DNA from: Caballeronia jiangsuensis
GTDB lineage: Bacteria > Pseudomonadota > Gammaproteobacteria > Burkholderiales > Burkholderiaceae
Direction of reading: 5' to 3'
Assembly (NCBI GenBank): GCA_000648925.1
Contig: JFHF01000021.1
Span: 1-64,000 of the forward strand
DNA: 64,000 nucleotides
A program made the translations under genes and the position numbers. The notes beneath the pieces are model-generated. The model searched no databases. It was not told the DNA's origin and worked only from the letters and a program-made list of their open reading frames with translations. Below are positions 8,099 through 16,491 of the stretch, piece after piece. Positions within the stretch are counted from its first letter, which is position 1. Every line of letters starts with the position of its first letter.

Positions 8099-8202
8099 CG
8101 TTTCGATAATTTCAATCGGCGTGTTCTGATTTTCATATCGTTATTTTTTGTGCCGTATTTCTTGTGGAATCCGCTTACCGCATCGGCGTTCTTTCGCTTC
8201 GT

Positions 8203-8230
8203 TTGAAACATCGAACGTCTCGCCTATACT
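8203..8230 (+). promoter_or_regulatory. sigma-70 promoter of the DUF2968 gene
   Basis: TTGAAA (8203-8208) and TATACT (8225-8230) are separated by 16 bp, in an AT-rich stretch upstream of the DUF2968 gene. Transcription would start near 8237, leaving a leader of about 155 nt. Confidence 0.5.
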
Positions 8231-8276
8231 TGATTCGACAGCTTATTTGATCAAGAACGAATGGACGTCGTTCGTC

Positions 8277-8300
8277 ATGCAGAATAATCGCGTTCTGCAT
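8277..8300 (+). repeat. leader inverted repeat ATGCAGAA/TTCTGCAT
   Basis: ATGCAGAA (8277-8284) and TTCTGCAT (8293-8300) are perfect complements around an 8-nt loop. It lies between the predicted promoter and the start codon, so it could form an RNA hairpin in the leader. Confidence 0.45.
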
Positions 8301-8394
8301 TTCAGGAAATTCGAATAGCGTATGTTGCGGTCCTGTTTTCCGCCAATGCCACTGCATGATCGCTGGTCCTAAAAAGGATCCGCAGGGAGCCATC

Positions 8395-9132
8395 GTGAAA
8401 AGCCTGCTGAGCAGAAGAGGGAGCTTGCTCGACAATGCACCATCGTTTCTCGTGCGCCAGAAAGCGCACAGTCCAGTCCGTTTTGTCGTGCCTGAAATTC
8501 ACGCCGAGAATGAACCCGAAGACGACGAAGCCCCGGCAACGCACGCTTCGACGCGCGTAACGCCGCTGCGGCCCGCCGCGGTGCCGGTGCAGCAATCAGG
8601 CAAGCAGGGGCTGCAAGCCGCGCAACTCACGGAGGTCGACTGGCTCCTTCAGCAAGGCGTGCTCTCGACGTTTCGCACGTTTCAGAGCTTCGGCTATTCT
8701 GCGAGTTTGCTGTTCTATCCGCGTGACCTTGTCTACTACGCCGTGCTGTATCACGAGGGCGCGATCTGGCGCGTGCTCAAGGCCGGCGACATCGATGCAG
8801 CCGAGCCGGCATTCCGACATTATGTCGAGCAGGCGATGCGACTCGCCGACGCCGAAATGCGGCGCGCGCATCTCGAGGCGCAGAACGAGCAGTTTTCGCG
8901 TCTCATAGCGGAGTCGGAAGCGCAGATCGAGCGCGTGCGTGTCGACCTCAACCGAGGCGGCGATCATGATCAGGAGGTCGCACTGAAACAGCAGGAAGTT
9001 CGCAAGGCACTGGCGCAACTCGAAGGGCGCCGCGCCGCCGCGCAGGCGCAACTGAACAAGCTGCGCCGACAGCTTCATCAACTCGAATCCACGGTAAACG
9101 AGAGCGTGCCGCACCTGCCGTCATTGCGATGA
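8395..9132 (+). CDS. DUF2968 coiled-coil protein
   Basis: Predicted 245-aa protein of the DUF2968 family, found in Burkholderia and relatives. The family core runs from about residue 80: TFRTFQSFGYSASLLFYPRD, YYAVLYHEGAIWRVLKAGD, then FRHYVEQAMRLADAEMRRAH. From about residue 155 to 240 it is an extended coiled coil (QLEGRRAAAQAQLNKLRRQL). I prefer the GTG at 8395, which has GGGAG 6 nt upstream; the in-frame ATG at 8356 has no ribosome binding site. Most DUF2968 proteins I recall begin with a signal peptide, while this one starts with a basic, non-hydrophobic segment, so export is doubtful. Function of the family is unknown. Confidence 0.8.
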   Translation: MKSLLSRRGSLLDNAPSFLVRQKAHSPVRFVVPEIHAENEPEDDEAPATHASTRVTPLRPAAVPVQQSGKQGLQAAQLTEVDWLLQQGVLSTFRTFQSFGYSASLLFYPRDLVYYAVLYHEGAIWRVLKAGDIDAAEPAFRHYVEQAMRLADAEMRRAHLEAQNEQFSRLIAESEAQIERVRVDLNRGGDHDQEVALKQQEVRKALAQLEGRRAAAQAQLNKLRRQLHQLESTVNESVPHLPSLR

Positions 9133-9194
9133 CGTCACATTTATTCGTCCAAAGAAAACTTTTCGATCTCGCGTAGAATCGCCCCTTCGGGCAG

Positions 9195-9419
9195 CTAGTC
9201 GATTTTTTCGGCATACTCCGCACCGAACTTCGCAATATATGTGCTCAGCCCGCGTCCGGCGCGGGCGAGCTGCTTCATTTCCTCGACACGCGCGCGACCG
9301 GGCACGCGATAGTCATACAAGTATGTCCCGCCGCTGACAAAGCGCACCTTGATGCCGTCGCGCAGGATGTCGAAGGCTTCGACCCCGGAGTTGCCGGCAA
9401 GATTTCGGTAGGGTTGCAT
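9195..9419 (-). CDS. KTSC-like small protein, 74 aa
   Basis: Predicted 74-aa protein. The pattern GIKVRFVSGGTYLYDYRVPG followed by a helix with an Ala-Gly-Arg-Gly turn and a YI motif resembles the KTSC domain, a small fold of about 60 residues. Function of the domain is not established. The ATG at 9417-9419 was chosen because the domain begins soon after it; no strong ribosome binding site is visible, and a longer frame would start at 9506 and overlap the divergent gene. Head-to-head with the 80-aa gene starting at 9505, leaving only 85 bp for both promoters. Confidence 0.6.
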   Translation of the reverse strand: MQPYRNLAGNSGVEAFDILRDGIKVRFVSGGTYLYDYRVPGRARVEEMKQLARAGRGLSTYIAKFGAEYAEKID

Positions 9420-9504
9420 GGTGCGTTCAAGCTCGAATCTGCGCAAACGATTGCGTGTTCGAGGCTGGCCTAAAGTTTTGTCGGCCGGGACCGTTAAGGG
9501 TGTC

Positions 9505-9747
9505 ATGGATAAAGATCAATTCCCGTTCCTCGACTCGGACGACCCGCACTTTCAGCACGCACGCGCGCTGAGCCTCTCGGTCGGCGCGATCCGACGTGCG
9601 CAGGGCAAGTGCAGTCCGAACGACTTCCCGGTCGGCTCGCTCGAATGGCACTTCGCCATCGAGGACTTCGCGGGCGATGTCCTGCGCGCGCTGATGGGCG
9701 AAACCGAAAACACCGACGTTCAAGTCGGCGAGCGTCGCCGCGACTGA
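9505..9747 (+). CDS. hypothetical protein, 80 aa
   Basis: Predicted 80-aa acidic soluble protein, no family recognised. The ATG at 9505 has AAGGGTG 5 nt upstream, a good ribosome binding site, which favours it over the longer frame from 9418. The sequence contains LEWHFAIEDFAGDVLRALMG in its C-terminal half, probably two helices. It is divergent from the KTSC-like gene. Nothing in it suggests export or DNA binding. Confidence 0.6.
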   Translation: MDKDQFPFLDSDDPHFQHARALSLSVGAIRRAQGKCSPNDFPVGSLEWHFAIEDFAGDVLRALMGETENTDVQVGERRRD

Positions 9748-9804
9748 TCGCTCGCACGCCGTTCGCGGCGTCTTGGCCGCCGTTCGGCGGCAATCTCCTT
9801 TTGC

Positions 9805-10311
9805 TTATAGCTTCACCCCGCCTGCTTCGGGCGCATCCACGCCGCTTGGCGGGATCGCGCCGCTCGGGCCGACGTCGCTCGCGCGATCACTCGACCAGTA
9901 CGGCTCGCGTCCGTAATGCTGATGCACGGTGCTCGCCCAGACGCGATCCGCCATCGACGGCCACGAATCCTTGTCGAAGCCCGGTGAGTTGCGCACCTGC
10001 TCGGCGGTCGCGTCGAGGCGGAAGCAGCGGTTGTCGGTATCGAGCGTGAGCGCGCTCCACGGAACGGCCAGCAGTTTGTCGCCGATTCCGAGAAAGCCAC
10101 CGCTCGACAGCACCGCATACGCGACGCGTCCGCTCGTCACGTCGAGCATGATTTCCTTCAGCGAGCCGACGTCATGGCCGTCGCTGCTCATCACCGAATT
10201 GCCGTCGAGCGTGCTCGCCGCCATGACATCGGGTCCTGGTCCCGCGGCCGTCGCCGCGCCCTTGCCAACGATCTTCGCGCCTGCCGAAGACGGCTCCGTC
10301 GATTCAATCAT
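9805..10311 (-). CDS. PRC-barrel domain protein
   Basis: Predicted 168-aa soluble protein. Residues about 30-100 fit a PRC-barrel: STLDGNSVMSSDGHDVGSLK, then ML-DVTSGRVAYAVLSSGGF, FLGIGDKLLAVPWSAL, a run of beta strands seen in photosynthetic reaction-centre H subunits, RimM and many small stress-linked proteins. The C-terminal 60 residues (WPSMADRVWASTVHQHYGRE, then a Pro/Gly/Ser tail) match the usual tail of the Burkholderia relatives. The ATG at 10309-10311 has AGGGAG 7 nt upstream. Divergent from the RNase HI-like gene with 110 bp between. Role unknown; stress-related proteins of this type are often envelope or RNA associated. Confidence 0.82.
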   Translation of the reverse strand: MIESTEPSSAGAKIVGKGAATAAGPGPDVMAASTLDGNSVMSSDGHDVGSLKEIMLDVTSGRVAYAVLSSGGFLGIGDKLLAVPWSALTLDTDNRCFRLDATAEQVRNSPGFDKDSWPSMADRVWASTVHQHYGREPYWSSDRASDVGPSGAIPPSGVDAPEAGGVKL

Positions 10312-10421
10312 GATCCGCTCCCTGACTGGTTGTGGGGATGCATTTCAATCAGCAACGGTCGTACCATGACGCGTCACGGACGTCTGCTAAGCTCGGGATT
10401 CGTTCAATCCCGTCGACATCC

Positions 10422-11099
10422 ATGATCGCTTTCGAGGATTTGCTTGCCGTTGCGTACAAGAAGGAGCGCGCCCAGAGCCGGCGGCTCGCCAAAGGCGCGG
10501 CGATTTCCGAACATGTGGCGCTCGTCAGGACACTGGAAAAGGCGGCGGCGGGGCAATCCTTGCGCGATCTGGTCGATGCGCGCCGCGCCGCGCAAAACCG
10601 ACACGCCGACGCGCTGCGTTCGCGCGAACGCCGGCGCGCCGAGCGTGCGAATCGCACGAAGCGCAATACCGAGATCGACACCCACGGATGGCGCGGCTGG
10701 TTCGACGGCTCAGCGCTGCCGAATCCGGGCCGGCTCGGGATCGGCGGCGTGCTGATGGGGCCGCTGGGAGAGACCGTCGAGATTAGCGTCACCGCAGGCA
10801 CGGGCGACAGCAGCGCGGCGGAATATCTCGCGCTCATCGCGGTGCTCGAGGCGGCGGAGCGCGCAGGCGTCACGGATGCGGTGATCTACGGCGACAGCCG
10901 CGTGGTGATCGACGACGTCGGCACGCTGGATGGCGAAGGCATCCGCTCACTCGCGCATCACGCCGCGCGCGTCCGTACGCTCATGGCGCGGATCGGTGAT
11001 GTACGGCTGCAATGGATCCCGCGTGCGCGCAACGTCCGCGCGGACGCCCTGTCGCGCGAGGCGCTCGATTCTGCGCGCGCGACGGTCGAAGCGGCCTGA
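10422..11099 (+). CDS. RNase HI-like protein with basic N-terminal extension
   Basis: Predicted 225-aa protein. Residues about 88-225 are an RNase HI-type fold with the four acidic residues in place: D in WFDGSALPNPG, E in SSAAEYLALIAVLEAA, D in IYGDSRVVIDDV and the last D in NVRADALSREAL. It should cut RNA in RNA-DNA hybrids if active. The first ~88 residues are an unusual, strongly basic helical extension (HADALRSRERRRAERANRTK), not the known HBD domain of eukaryotic RNase H1. The in-frame GTG/ATG further up (10332) has no ribosome binding site, so I use 10422. It is distinct from the housekeeping rnhA, which normally sits by dnaQ. Confidence 0.8.
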   Translation: MIAFEDLLAVAYKKERAQSRRLAKGAAISEHVALVRTLEKAAAGQSLRDLVDARRAAQNRHADALRSRERRRAERANRTKRNTEIDTHGWRGWFDGSALPNPGRLGIGGVLMGPLGETVEISVTAGTGDSSAAEYLALIAVLEAAERAGVTDAVIYGDSRVVIDDVGTLDGEGIRSLAHHAARVRTLMARIGDVRLQWIPRARNVRADALSREALDSARATVEAA

Positions 11100-11158
11100 C
11101 GCTGCCGCGCGCGAGCCATAAGGAATTCATAAGGCGCTGGCTTCAATAATCCCTTCGG

Positions 11159-11902
11159 TCATTTCAAATCGCGGACGTCCGCCGTTGGCGTGTCGCCGAA
11201 TGCATCGCTCAACAGATAGTCGACGACCTTTTGCGCCGACTGCTCGGGCGTTGCGAGCTGGCCATCGCGTTTGAGCGCGTCGAAGCGTTCACGCAGCGGA
11301 AAGCGTTCGAGTTCCGTGCCGCGGATTTCGGCCTGCATCTCGGTATCGACGACGCCCGGCGCGAAGCTACAGATGCGCAGCGCGCGATCGCCGTCGAGCG
11401 CGACTGCGCGCGCGTGATGATCGAGCGCCGCCTTGGTCGCGCAGTAGATGCTCCAGCCGGGATAGGCGTTGCGTGCGGCGCCGCTGGAAATATGGACGAT
11501 GCGCGTATCCGTCGCCGGCGCGGTCGCTCGGACCACGGCCGCCGCGAGCATCAGCGGGGCGGCGACGTTCACGCTGACCGCCCGCGCGATGGCAGCCGGT
11601 TCCTGAACCGCGAGACTGCCGACCGGCGCCAGCATCCCGGCGTTGTTCACGAGCAGCACGCGCGCCGCACCGGAAACGAAGCCGGACAACGCTTCGCCCG
11701 ACAGCCATTCGGTGAGCTTCGTCAGATCGGCGAGATCCAGTTCGATTTCGTGCAAGCGGCCGGGATAGCGCGCGGCGAGTTCGTCGTTGCGCTTTCGGGA
11801 GATCGCGAGCACGTCGGCGCCTTGCGCGAGCAGAAGCTCCGCGAGCGCGGCGCCGAGTCCGCGGGTGTGGCCGGTGAGAATGGCGCGAGTCTGATGGGAC
11901 AT
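11159..11902 (-). CDS. SDR family oxidoreductase
   Basis: Predicted 247-aa short-chain dehydrogenase/reductase. Motifs in order: nucleotide-binding TGHTRGLG near residue 10 (a variant of TGxxxGxG), LVNNAGMLAPVG near 85, the catalytic Ser in HISSGAARNAYPG near 140, and YCATK near 152 with Tyr and Lys in place. The cofactor is probably NADP(H). The ATG at 11900-11902 follows MTL in a longer frame; no strong ribosome binding site is seen, so the start is uncertain by a few codons. The gene stands alone, divergent from the porin. The substrate cannot be told from sequence. Confidence 0.85.
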   Translation of the reverse strand: MSHQTRAILTGHTRGLGAALAELLLAQGADVLAISRKRNDELAARYPGRLHEIELDLADLTKLTEWLSGEALSGFVSGAARVLLVNNAGMLAPVGSLAVQEPAAIARAVSVNVAAPLMLAAAVVRATAPATDTRIVHISSGAARNAYPGWSIYCATKAALDHHARAVALDGDRALRICSFAPGVVDTEMQAEIRGTELERFPLRERFDALKRDGQLATPEQSAQKVVDYLLSDAFGDTPTADVRDLK

Positions 11903-12120
11903 GAGCGTGATCGGGTTAGTGGAAGTTGCCCCGATTCTACGGACAAGCGTGGCCGCGTGTCGGCTACGCCCAGTCTCGACGATCGCGCAACATGAAAACG
12001 TGCGGAAAACGGTCGTTCGTTGGTTCCAGGACACAGCAGCGAGCGGCGGCCTTTTTCTGACTGACAAACGGCTTCACAAAATTGACAATCTTCTTCAAAC
12101 AAGAATCGCCGGAGCCTTCC

Positions 12121-13290
12121 ATGCCGAACCGCGCCAAAGCGTCCCGAGCTGTGCTGTCGATTTCCGGGGCGGGCGATGCCGTCGCGCCCGACACGCGTTC
12201 GCTGACGTTTTCGATGGCGGTATGCGCGACGCTCATCGGCTTGCCGGCGGCAGCCTGGGCGCAAAGCTCGGTGCAGCTCTACGGCGAGCTCGACACCGGC
12301 CTCGCCTACACCAGCAACGTGGGCGGCCATTCGCAGTATCGGCTGACGAGCGGCACCGTCGATGGCAGCTACTGGGGTTTGCAGGGCTCGGAGGATCTGG
12401 GCGGCGGCGCGCGCGCGATCTTTCGACTCGAGCGCGGCCTGTCGGTCGCGACGGGCGAGGGGCTCAACGATCATCCGGTGTACGTCGGCATCGGCACGGA
12501 CACGCTGGGTACGGTCACGTTCGGCCGCCAGTACGATTCGATTCACGACTATTTTCAGACCTTCACGCTCACCGGCAACACGGGCGGCACCGCGTTCGCG
12601 CACGTGCTGGACAACGACAACGCCAATAACTCGTTCCTCGCCTCGAACTCCGTCAAGTACACCAGCGCGAACTACGGCGGCTTCAGCTTCGGCGGACTCT
12701 ACGCGTTCTCCAACGAAGCGGGCGCGTTTTCGGATAACCGCGCGTACAGCGTCGGGGCGAACTATGCGGCCGGCTCGTTCAATGCAGGCGCGGCCTACCT
12801 GCATAACAACGGGCGCGGCAACACGACTAGCGGCGCATACGACTCGCTCGCGCTTCCCGGCTCGGGCAATACGGTCTTCAACGCGAACGTGCAGCAGCAG
12901 AACACGTTCGGCGTCGGCGTGAGCTACGAGCTCGGCGAATTCACGCTCGGCGGCGCGTTTTCCCGCGCGATCAACTCCGGTGTCACCGACGCCGATAGCG
13001 GCAACCTCCTGCCGTCGCTCGCGCTCAACAATTACGAGATCAACGGCATCTACAAGCTGACGCCGGCCATCCAGTTGTCGGGGATGTACGTGTACACCAA
13101 CGGCGGCGGCGCGCACTGGCACGAGGGCGCGCTGCAGGTCGACTATCTGCTCTCCAAGCGCACGGATGTGTATCTCGAATCGATCTATCAGCGCGCGTCG
13201 GCGGGCGCGCCGGCGGTGATCAACACCAACGATCCGTCGAGCGGCCGCAATCAACTGATGCTGGGCACGGGCATCCGTCATCGTTTCTGA
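12121..13290 (+). CDS. OmpC-type trimeric porin
   Basis: Predicted 389-aa outer-membrane beta-barrel. The ATG at 12121 has GGAG 7 nt upstream. A long N-region of about 45 residues ends in a signal sequence (FSMAVCATLIGLPAAAWAQ) and the mature protein begins SSVQLYGELDTGLAYTSN, the standard start of Burkholderia porins. It continues with YWGLQGSEDLGGGARAIFRL, FGRQYDS near the constriction loop, and ends with the outer-membrane C-terminal phenylalanine (GTGIRHRF). The signal peptide n-region is unusually long, about 30 residues. The gene is monocistronic. Such porins let small hydrophilic solutes diffuse in. Confidence 0.93.
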   Translation: MPNRAKASRAVLSISGAGDAVAPDTRSLTFSMAVCATLIGLPAAAWAQSSVQLYGELDTGLAYTSNVGGHSQYRLTSGTVDGSYWGLQGSEDLGGGARAIFRLERGLSVATGEGLNDHPVYVGIGTDTLGTVTFGRQYDSIHDYFQTFTLTGNTGGTAFAHVLDNDNANNSFLASNSVKYTSANYGGFSFGGLYAFSNEAGAFSDNRAYSVGANYAAGSFNAGAAYLHNNGRGNTTSGAYDSLALPGSGNTVFNANVQQQNTFGVGVSYELGEFTLGGAFSRAINSGVTDADSGNLLPSLALNNYEINGIYKLTPAIQLSGMYVYTNGGGAHWHEGALQVDYLLSKRTDVYLESIYQRASAGAPAVINTNDPSSGRNQLMLGTGIRHRF

Positions 13291-13356
13291 CACTTCTGAG
13301 GGCGTCGCGCGCGTGCTAACTTAGCGGTCTACTTTCCGCTGGCCAGCAGGTGTCAC

Positions 13357-13989
13357 ATGTCGCTCCAGACCTTCTCGATTTTTCTGCCCGCGTGCTTCGC
13401 CATCAACATGGCTTTCGGGCCGAACAACGTGCTGTCGCTGTCGAACGGCGCGCGCGATGGCGTGCGCGCATCGGTGCTGGCGTCGTCGGGACGGATCGTC
13501 GCGTTTGCGATCATGATCGCCATCGCGGGACTTGGACTCGGCGCGCTGCTGCTGGCGTCGCAGACGCTCTTCACCGCGATCAAGCTGGCCGGCGCGGCGT
13601 ATCTTGTCTGGATCGGCGTGAAGCTGCTGCGCTCGGGCCCGTCGCTCGTCATCGAGGAGAAGGGCGCGGCGCGCGGCCCCGTGAGCCTTGCACGGCTCAC
13701 CAAGCAGGAGTTCTGGGTCGCAGCCGGAAATCCGAAAGCGATACTCGTGTTCACGGCATTCTTTCCGCAATTCGTCGACCGCGGCGCCTATGCGACCAGC
13801 TTCGCGATTCTCGGCGCGACTTTCCTGCTGCTCGAACTGGTGGCGATCGTCATCTATGCCGCCTTGGGCGCGCGCCTGAGGTCGCTGTCGCGCGGCGCGC
13901 GCGGCTTCACCTGGTTCAACCGCGTGAGCGGGGCGCTCATGATCGGTTTCGGCGTGATGCTGGCTTTCGTCCGCCGACCTGCGACCTGA
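13357..13989 (+). CDS. LysE/RhtB family amino-acid exporter
   Basis: Predicted 210-aa inner-membrane protein with about six helices. The family signature AFGPNNVLSLSNGARDGVRA near residue 19-38 and the later GVKLLRSG, AAGNPKAILVFTAFFPQF are typical of LysE/RhtB exporters that push amino acids or derivatives out of the cell. The ATG has CAGGTG about 6 nt upstream. It follows the porin by 66 bp on the same strand but is probably a separate unit. The exported substrate is unknown. A 16-bp perfect palindrome lies directly after the stop. Confidence 0.9.
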   Translation: MSLQTFSIFLPACFAINMAFGPNNVLSLSNGARDGVRASVLASSGRIVAFAIMIAIAGLGLGALLLASQTLFTAIKLAGAAYLVWIGVKLLRSGPSLVIEEKGAARGPVSLARLTKQEFWVAAGNPKAILVFTAFFPQFVDRGAYATSFAILGATFLLLELVAIVIYAALGARLRSLSRGARGFTWFNRVSGALMIGFGVMLAFVRRPAT

Positions 13990-13993
13990 ACCG

Positions 13994-14009
13994 GCGATAT
14001 CGATATCGC
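13994..14009. repeat. perfect 16-bp palindrome
   Basis: GCGATATCGATATCGC is its own reverse complement and starts 5 bp after the LysE stop codon. It could be a regulator site or a small hairpin; there is no T-run for a terminator. Confidence 0.5.
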
Positions 14010-14118
14010 GTTAATCGCGCGGATTATTACATTGAGTCATGGGGAATGACGGCGCATTAAGTCTTTAGGGCTATCCCCGAGTGACCCGAAACACAAATGA
14101 CAACAAAATGCGGCACTC

Positions 14119-14145
14119 GCGAATCGCAATAAGCTTGCGATTCGC
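14119..14145. repeat. 11-bp perfect stem hairpin
   Basis: GCGAATCGCAA (14119-14129) and TTGCGATTCGC (14135-14145) form a perfect stem around TAAGC. A TTATA follows, but no clean T-tract, so it may be an operator or a weak terminator of the preceding gene. Confidence 0.55.
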
Positions 14146-14242
14146 TTATATCAACTGACACGCACGGAAGCGATCCTTCTGCGCGTTCGAATCCGCAACG
14201 ATCGCATTCTCGCCATACGCGAGATTTCGGTCAGGAAAATGG

Positions 14243-14261
14243 AAGTTCAATGAAAGTTCAA
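14243..14261. repeat. 11-bp-phased direct repeat AAGTTCAA
   Basis: AAGTTCAA occurs at 14243-14250 and 14254-14261, phased by 11 bp, in the leader 250 bp upstream of the peptide transporter gene. The spacing fits a tandem-binding response regulator. Confidence 0.4.
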
Positions 14262-14511
14262 CGCTCTGCACGCCCGACGATGCCGCGTCGCGCGTCTGTC
14301 TCCCGCTCCTTCTCCGATAACGCTTTGCGCCGCATCTGTTGACCGCAAGCAGGACTTTGCCTGCAATTTGCGATAATCACGCGCTTCGTCCACGGATAAT
14401 CGCACGCGCGTAATCCGTGCAATCCGTGCGACTCGCTCGTTTCGTCACTGCTTGCGTCCGGCATCTTGAATTGCGCCGATTCGCTTATCGTTGTCTGAAG
14501 GATCTTCTCCG

Positions 14512-16056
14512 ATGCTTAATCACTCGTCCGGCACCTCGCAGACGCGCTCGTTCACGACCGTCTTTCTGATCGAAATGTGGGAGCGTTTTGGCTATTACGG
14601 AATGGCCGCGCTGCTCGTCCTGTTCATGGTCGACAAGATCGGTTTCGCCGATGACCACGCCAACCTCACCTGGGGCGCGTTCACGGCGCTCGTGTTTTCG
14701 GCGCCGTCGATCGGCGGCTGGATCGGCGACAAGGTGCTCGGCACGCGCCGCACCATGACCGCCGGCGCGATCGTGCTCGCGCTCGGCTATCTGATGCTCG
14801 CGCTGCCCATCGACACACTCGGTTTCATGTACGCGTCGCTCGGTGTGATCGTCGTCGGCAACGGGCTTTTCAAATCGAATGCGGCGAATCTCGTGCGCCG
14901 CATTTACGAAGGCGACGACGCGCGCATCGACAGCGCGTTCACGATCTACTACATGGCGGTGAACATCGGCTCGACTTTCTCGATGCTGGCGACGCCGTGG
15001 ATCAAGGATCACTGGGGCTGGCACGCCGCGTTCGCCGTGTGCTGCGGCGGCATGGTGCTCGGCTTGCTCAATTTCGCGTTGATGCGCCGCACGCTCGCGC
15101 ACATCGGCTCCGCACCCGACGATGCGCCCATTTGCTGGAAGCACGCATTCGCGGTGGCGGCGGGCGGCATCGCGCTTGCCGCCTCGACCGTGTTCATCCT
15201 GCAGCACAAGGCGGTGGCCGTCGCGTGCGTCTATGCGGCAGGCGTCGCGATTCTCGCGATCTTCGGCTACATGCTCACGAAATGCGACCGCAGCGAGCGC
15301 GCCGGCCTCGTCGCCGCGCTGATCCTGACGCTCCAGGTCATCCTGTTCTTCGTGTTCTATCAGCAGATGTCGACGTCGCTCACGCTGTTCGCGCTGCGCA
15401 ACGTCGATCCGTCGTTCTCGATCGGCGGCGCGAAGCTGTTCACGTGGAGCGCGGCGCAGTTTCAGGCGCTCAACCCGATCTGGATCATGCTGCTGAGCCC
15501 GATCCTCGCGTTCGTCTACACGCGACAGGCGCGTCGCGGCCGCGATATTCCCGTGGCGGCGAAGTACGCGCTGGGCTTCGTCGTCGTGGCGATCGGCTTC
15601 TTCGTGTTCGGTCTGAGCGGACGATACGCGGTGGAAGGGCGTGTGTCGTCGTGGTTCATGGTGGCGGGCTACGGCCTTTATTCGCTCGGCGAACTGCTCG
15701 TGTCGGGCCTCGGTCTCGCGATGATCGCGCGTTACGTTCCGGTCCGCATGAGCGGCTTCATGATGGGCGCATATTTCGTCGCGACGGGTGTGTCGCAGTA
15801 TCTCGGCAGCGTCGTGGCCAACTTTGCGCGGCTGCCGTCGGGGAATCTCGAACCGCTGCAATCGCTGCCGCTCTACACGCATCTGTTTTTCGGGCTCGGC
15901 TGGCTCGCGGCGGGCGGAGCAGCGGTCGCAATGGCGCTTCTGCCCGTGCTCGGCAAGTTGTCGCGGGCGCATCAGCGCGCGGTGGACCAGGCTGCAAATG
16001 CCCGCGCGAAGGAGCGCACACAGCCGGCGACGGGGTTGAGTACAAACAACGTTTGA
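14512..16056 (+). CDS. POT-family proton-coupled peptide transporter
   Basis: Predicted 514-aa inner-membrane MFS protein that imports di- and tripeptides with protons. The POT signature is clear near the N-terminus: FLIEMWERFGYYGMAALLVL, with the conserved E-x-x-E/R-F-x-Y-Y motif. Further helices and the second signature region FTIYYMAVNIGSTFSMLATP (about 150) are present. The ATG at 14512 has GAAGGAT 8 nt upstream, so I prefer it over the TTG at 14491. The long upstream region with several repeats suggests regulation. The stop overlaps the -35 of the initiator tRNA promoter. Confidence 0.92.
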   Translation: MLNHSSGTSQTRSFTTVFLIEMWERFGYYGMAALLVLFMVDKIGFADDHANLTWGAFTALVFSAPSIGGWIGDKVLGTRRTMTAGAIVLALGYLMLALPIDTLGFMYASLGVIVVGNGLFKSNAANLVRRIYEGDDARIDSAFTIYYMAVNIGSTFSMLATPWIKDHWGWHAAFAVCCGGMVLGLLNFALMRRTLAHIGSAPDDAPICWKHAFAVAAGGIALAASTVFILQHKAVAVACVYAAGVAILAIFGYMLTKCDRSERAGLVAALILTLQVILFFVFYQQMSTSLTLFALRNVDPSFSIGGAKLFTWSAAQFQALNPIWIMLLSPILAFVYTRQARRGRDIPVAAKYALGFVVVAIGFFVFGLSGRYAVEGRVSSWFMVAGYGLYSLGELLVSGLGLAMIARYVPVRMSGFMMGAYFVATGVSQYLGSVVANFARLPSGNLEPLQSLPLYTHLFFGLGWLAAGGAAVAMALLPVLGKLSRAHQRAVDQAANARAKERTQPATGLSTNNV

Positions 16057-16082
16057 CTTCGACGAATACTTCGGTCTATAAT
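16053..16082 (+). promoter_or_regulatory. promoter of tRNA-fMet
   Basis: TTGACT (16053-16058) and a perfect TATAAT (16077-16082) are 18 bp apart, ending 13 bp before the tRNA. The -35 overlaps the stop codon of the peptide transporter gene. Confidence 0.7.
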
Positions 16083-16095
16083 TTAATTCTTCAGA

Positions 16096-16172
<77 letters not shown>

Positions 16173-16180
16173 AATCTTCA

Positions 16181-16216
16181 AGCAAAGAGCCCGGTTAATC
16201 CGGGCTCTTTGCTTTT
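16181..16216 (+). terminator. rho-independent terminator after tRNA-fMet
   Basis: AGCAAAGAGCCCGG (16181-16194), loop TTAAT, then the perfect complement (16200-16213) and a short T-run. It starts 8 nt after the tRNA CCA end. Confidence 0.9.
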
Positions 16217-16301
16217 CTGCGCGCGCTTTCCTTGTTTCTTCCTTATATCGACAGGACGCGCGCCCAATCTCTCCGTCAAAAAAGCGCGTCGCCAAGCACG
16301 A

Positions 16302-16335
16302 AAAGCCTGCATGAGCTTTCACTCATGCAGGCTTT
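16302..16335 (-). terminator. rho-independent terminator of rpsU
   Basis: AAAGCCTGCATGAG (16302-16315) and its perfect complement (16322-16335) form a 14-bp stem with a 6-nt loop. On the minus strand it is followed by a T-run, about 155 nt past the rpsU stop. The 320-bp spacer between tRNA-fMet and rpsU otherwise holds nothing. Confidence 0.8.
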
Positions 16336-16491
16336 GTGCGATCTTGCCAACTCGTATCAACTGGGGCGCAACTCAAAGTGCGCGAATCCGCGAGCTTTCA
16401 CGCGACCTGCGCGCGAAACCGCGACCCGATCGATCTCAGGCTGCGATGCCGGTCCTGTCAGGACGGACGAGGGCGCGATGCCCTGCGTCGC

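Larger units (their letters stand above)
13990..14511. other. 522-bp non-coding leader region before the POT gene
   Basis: No credible gene is seen. The region holds a perfect 16-bp palindrome just after the LysE stop (13994-14009), a long hairpin (14119-14145), an 11-bp-phased AAGTTCAA repeat (14243-14261) and a tandem AATCCGTGC pair near 14412-14430. It is more AT-rich than the flanking genes and probably contains the regulated promoter of the peptide transporter. Confidence 0.5.
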
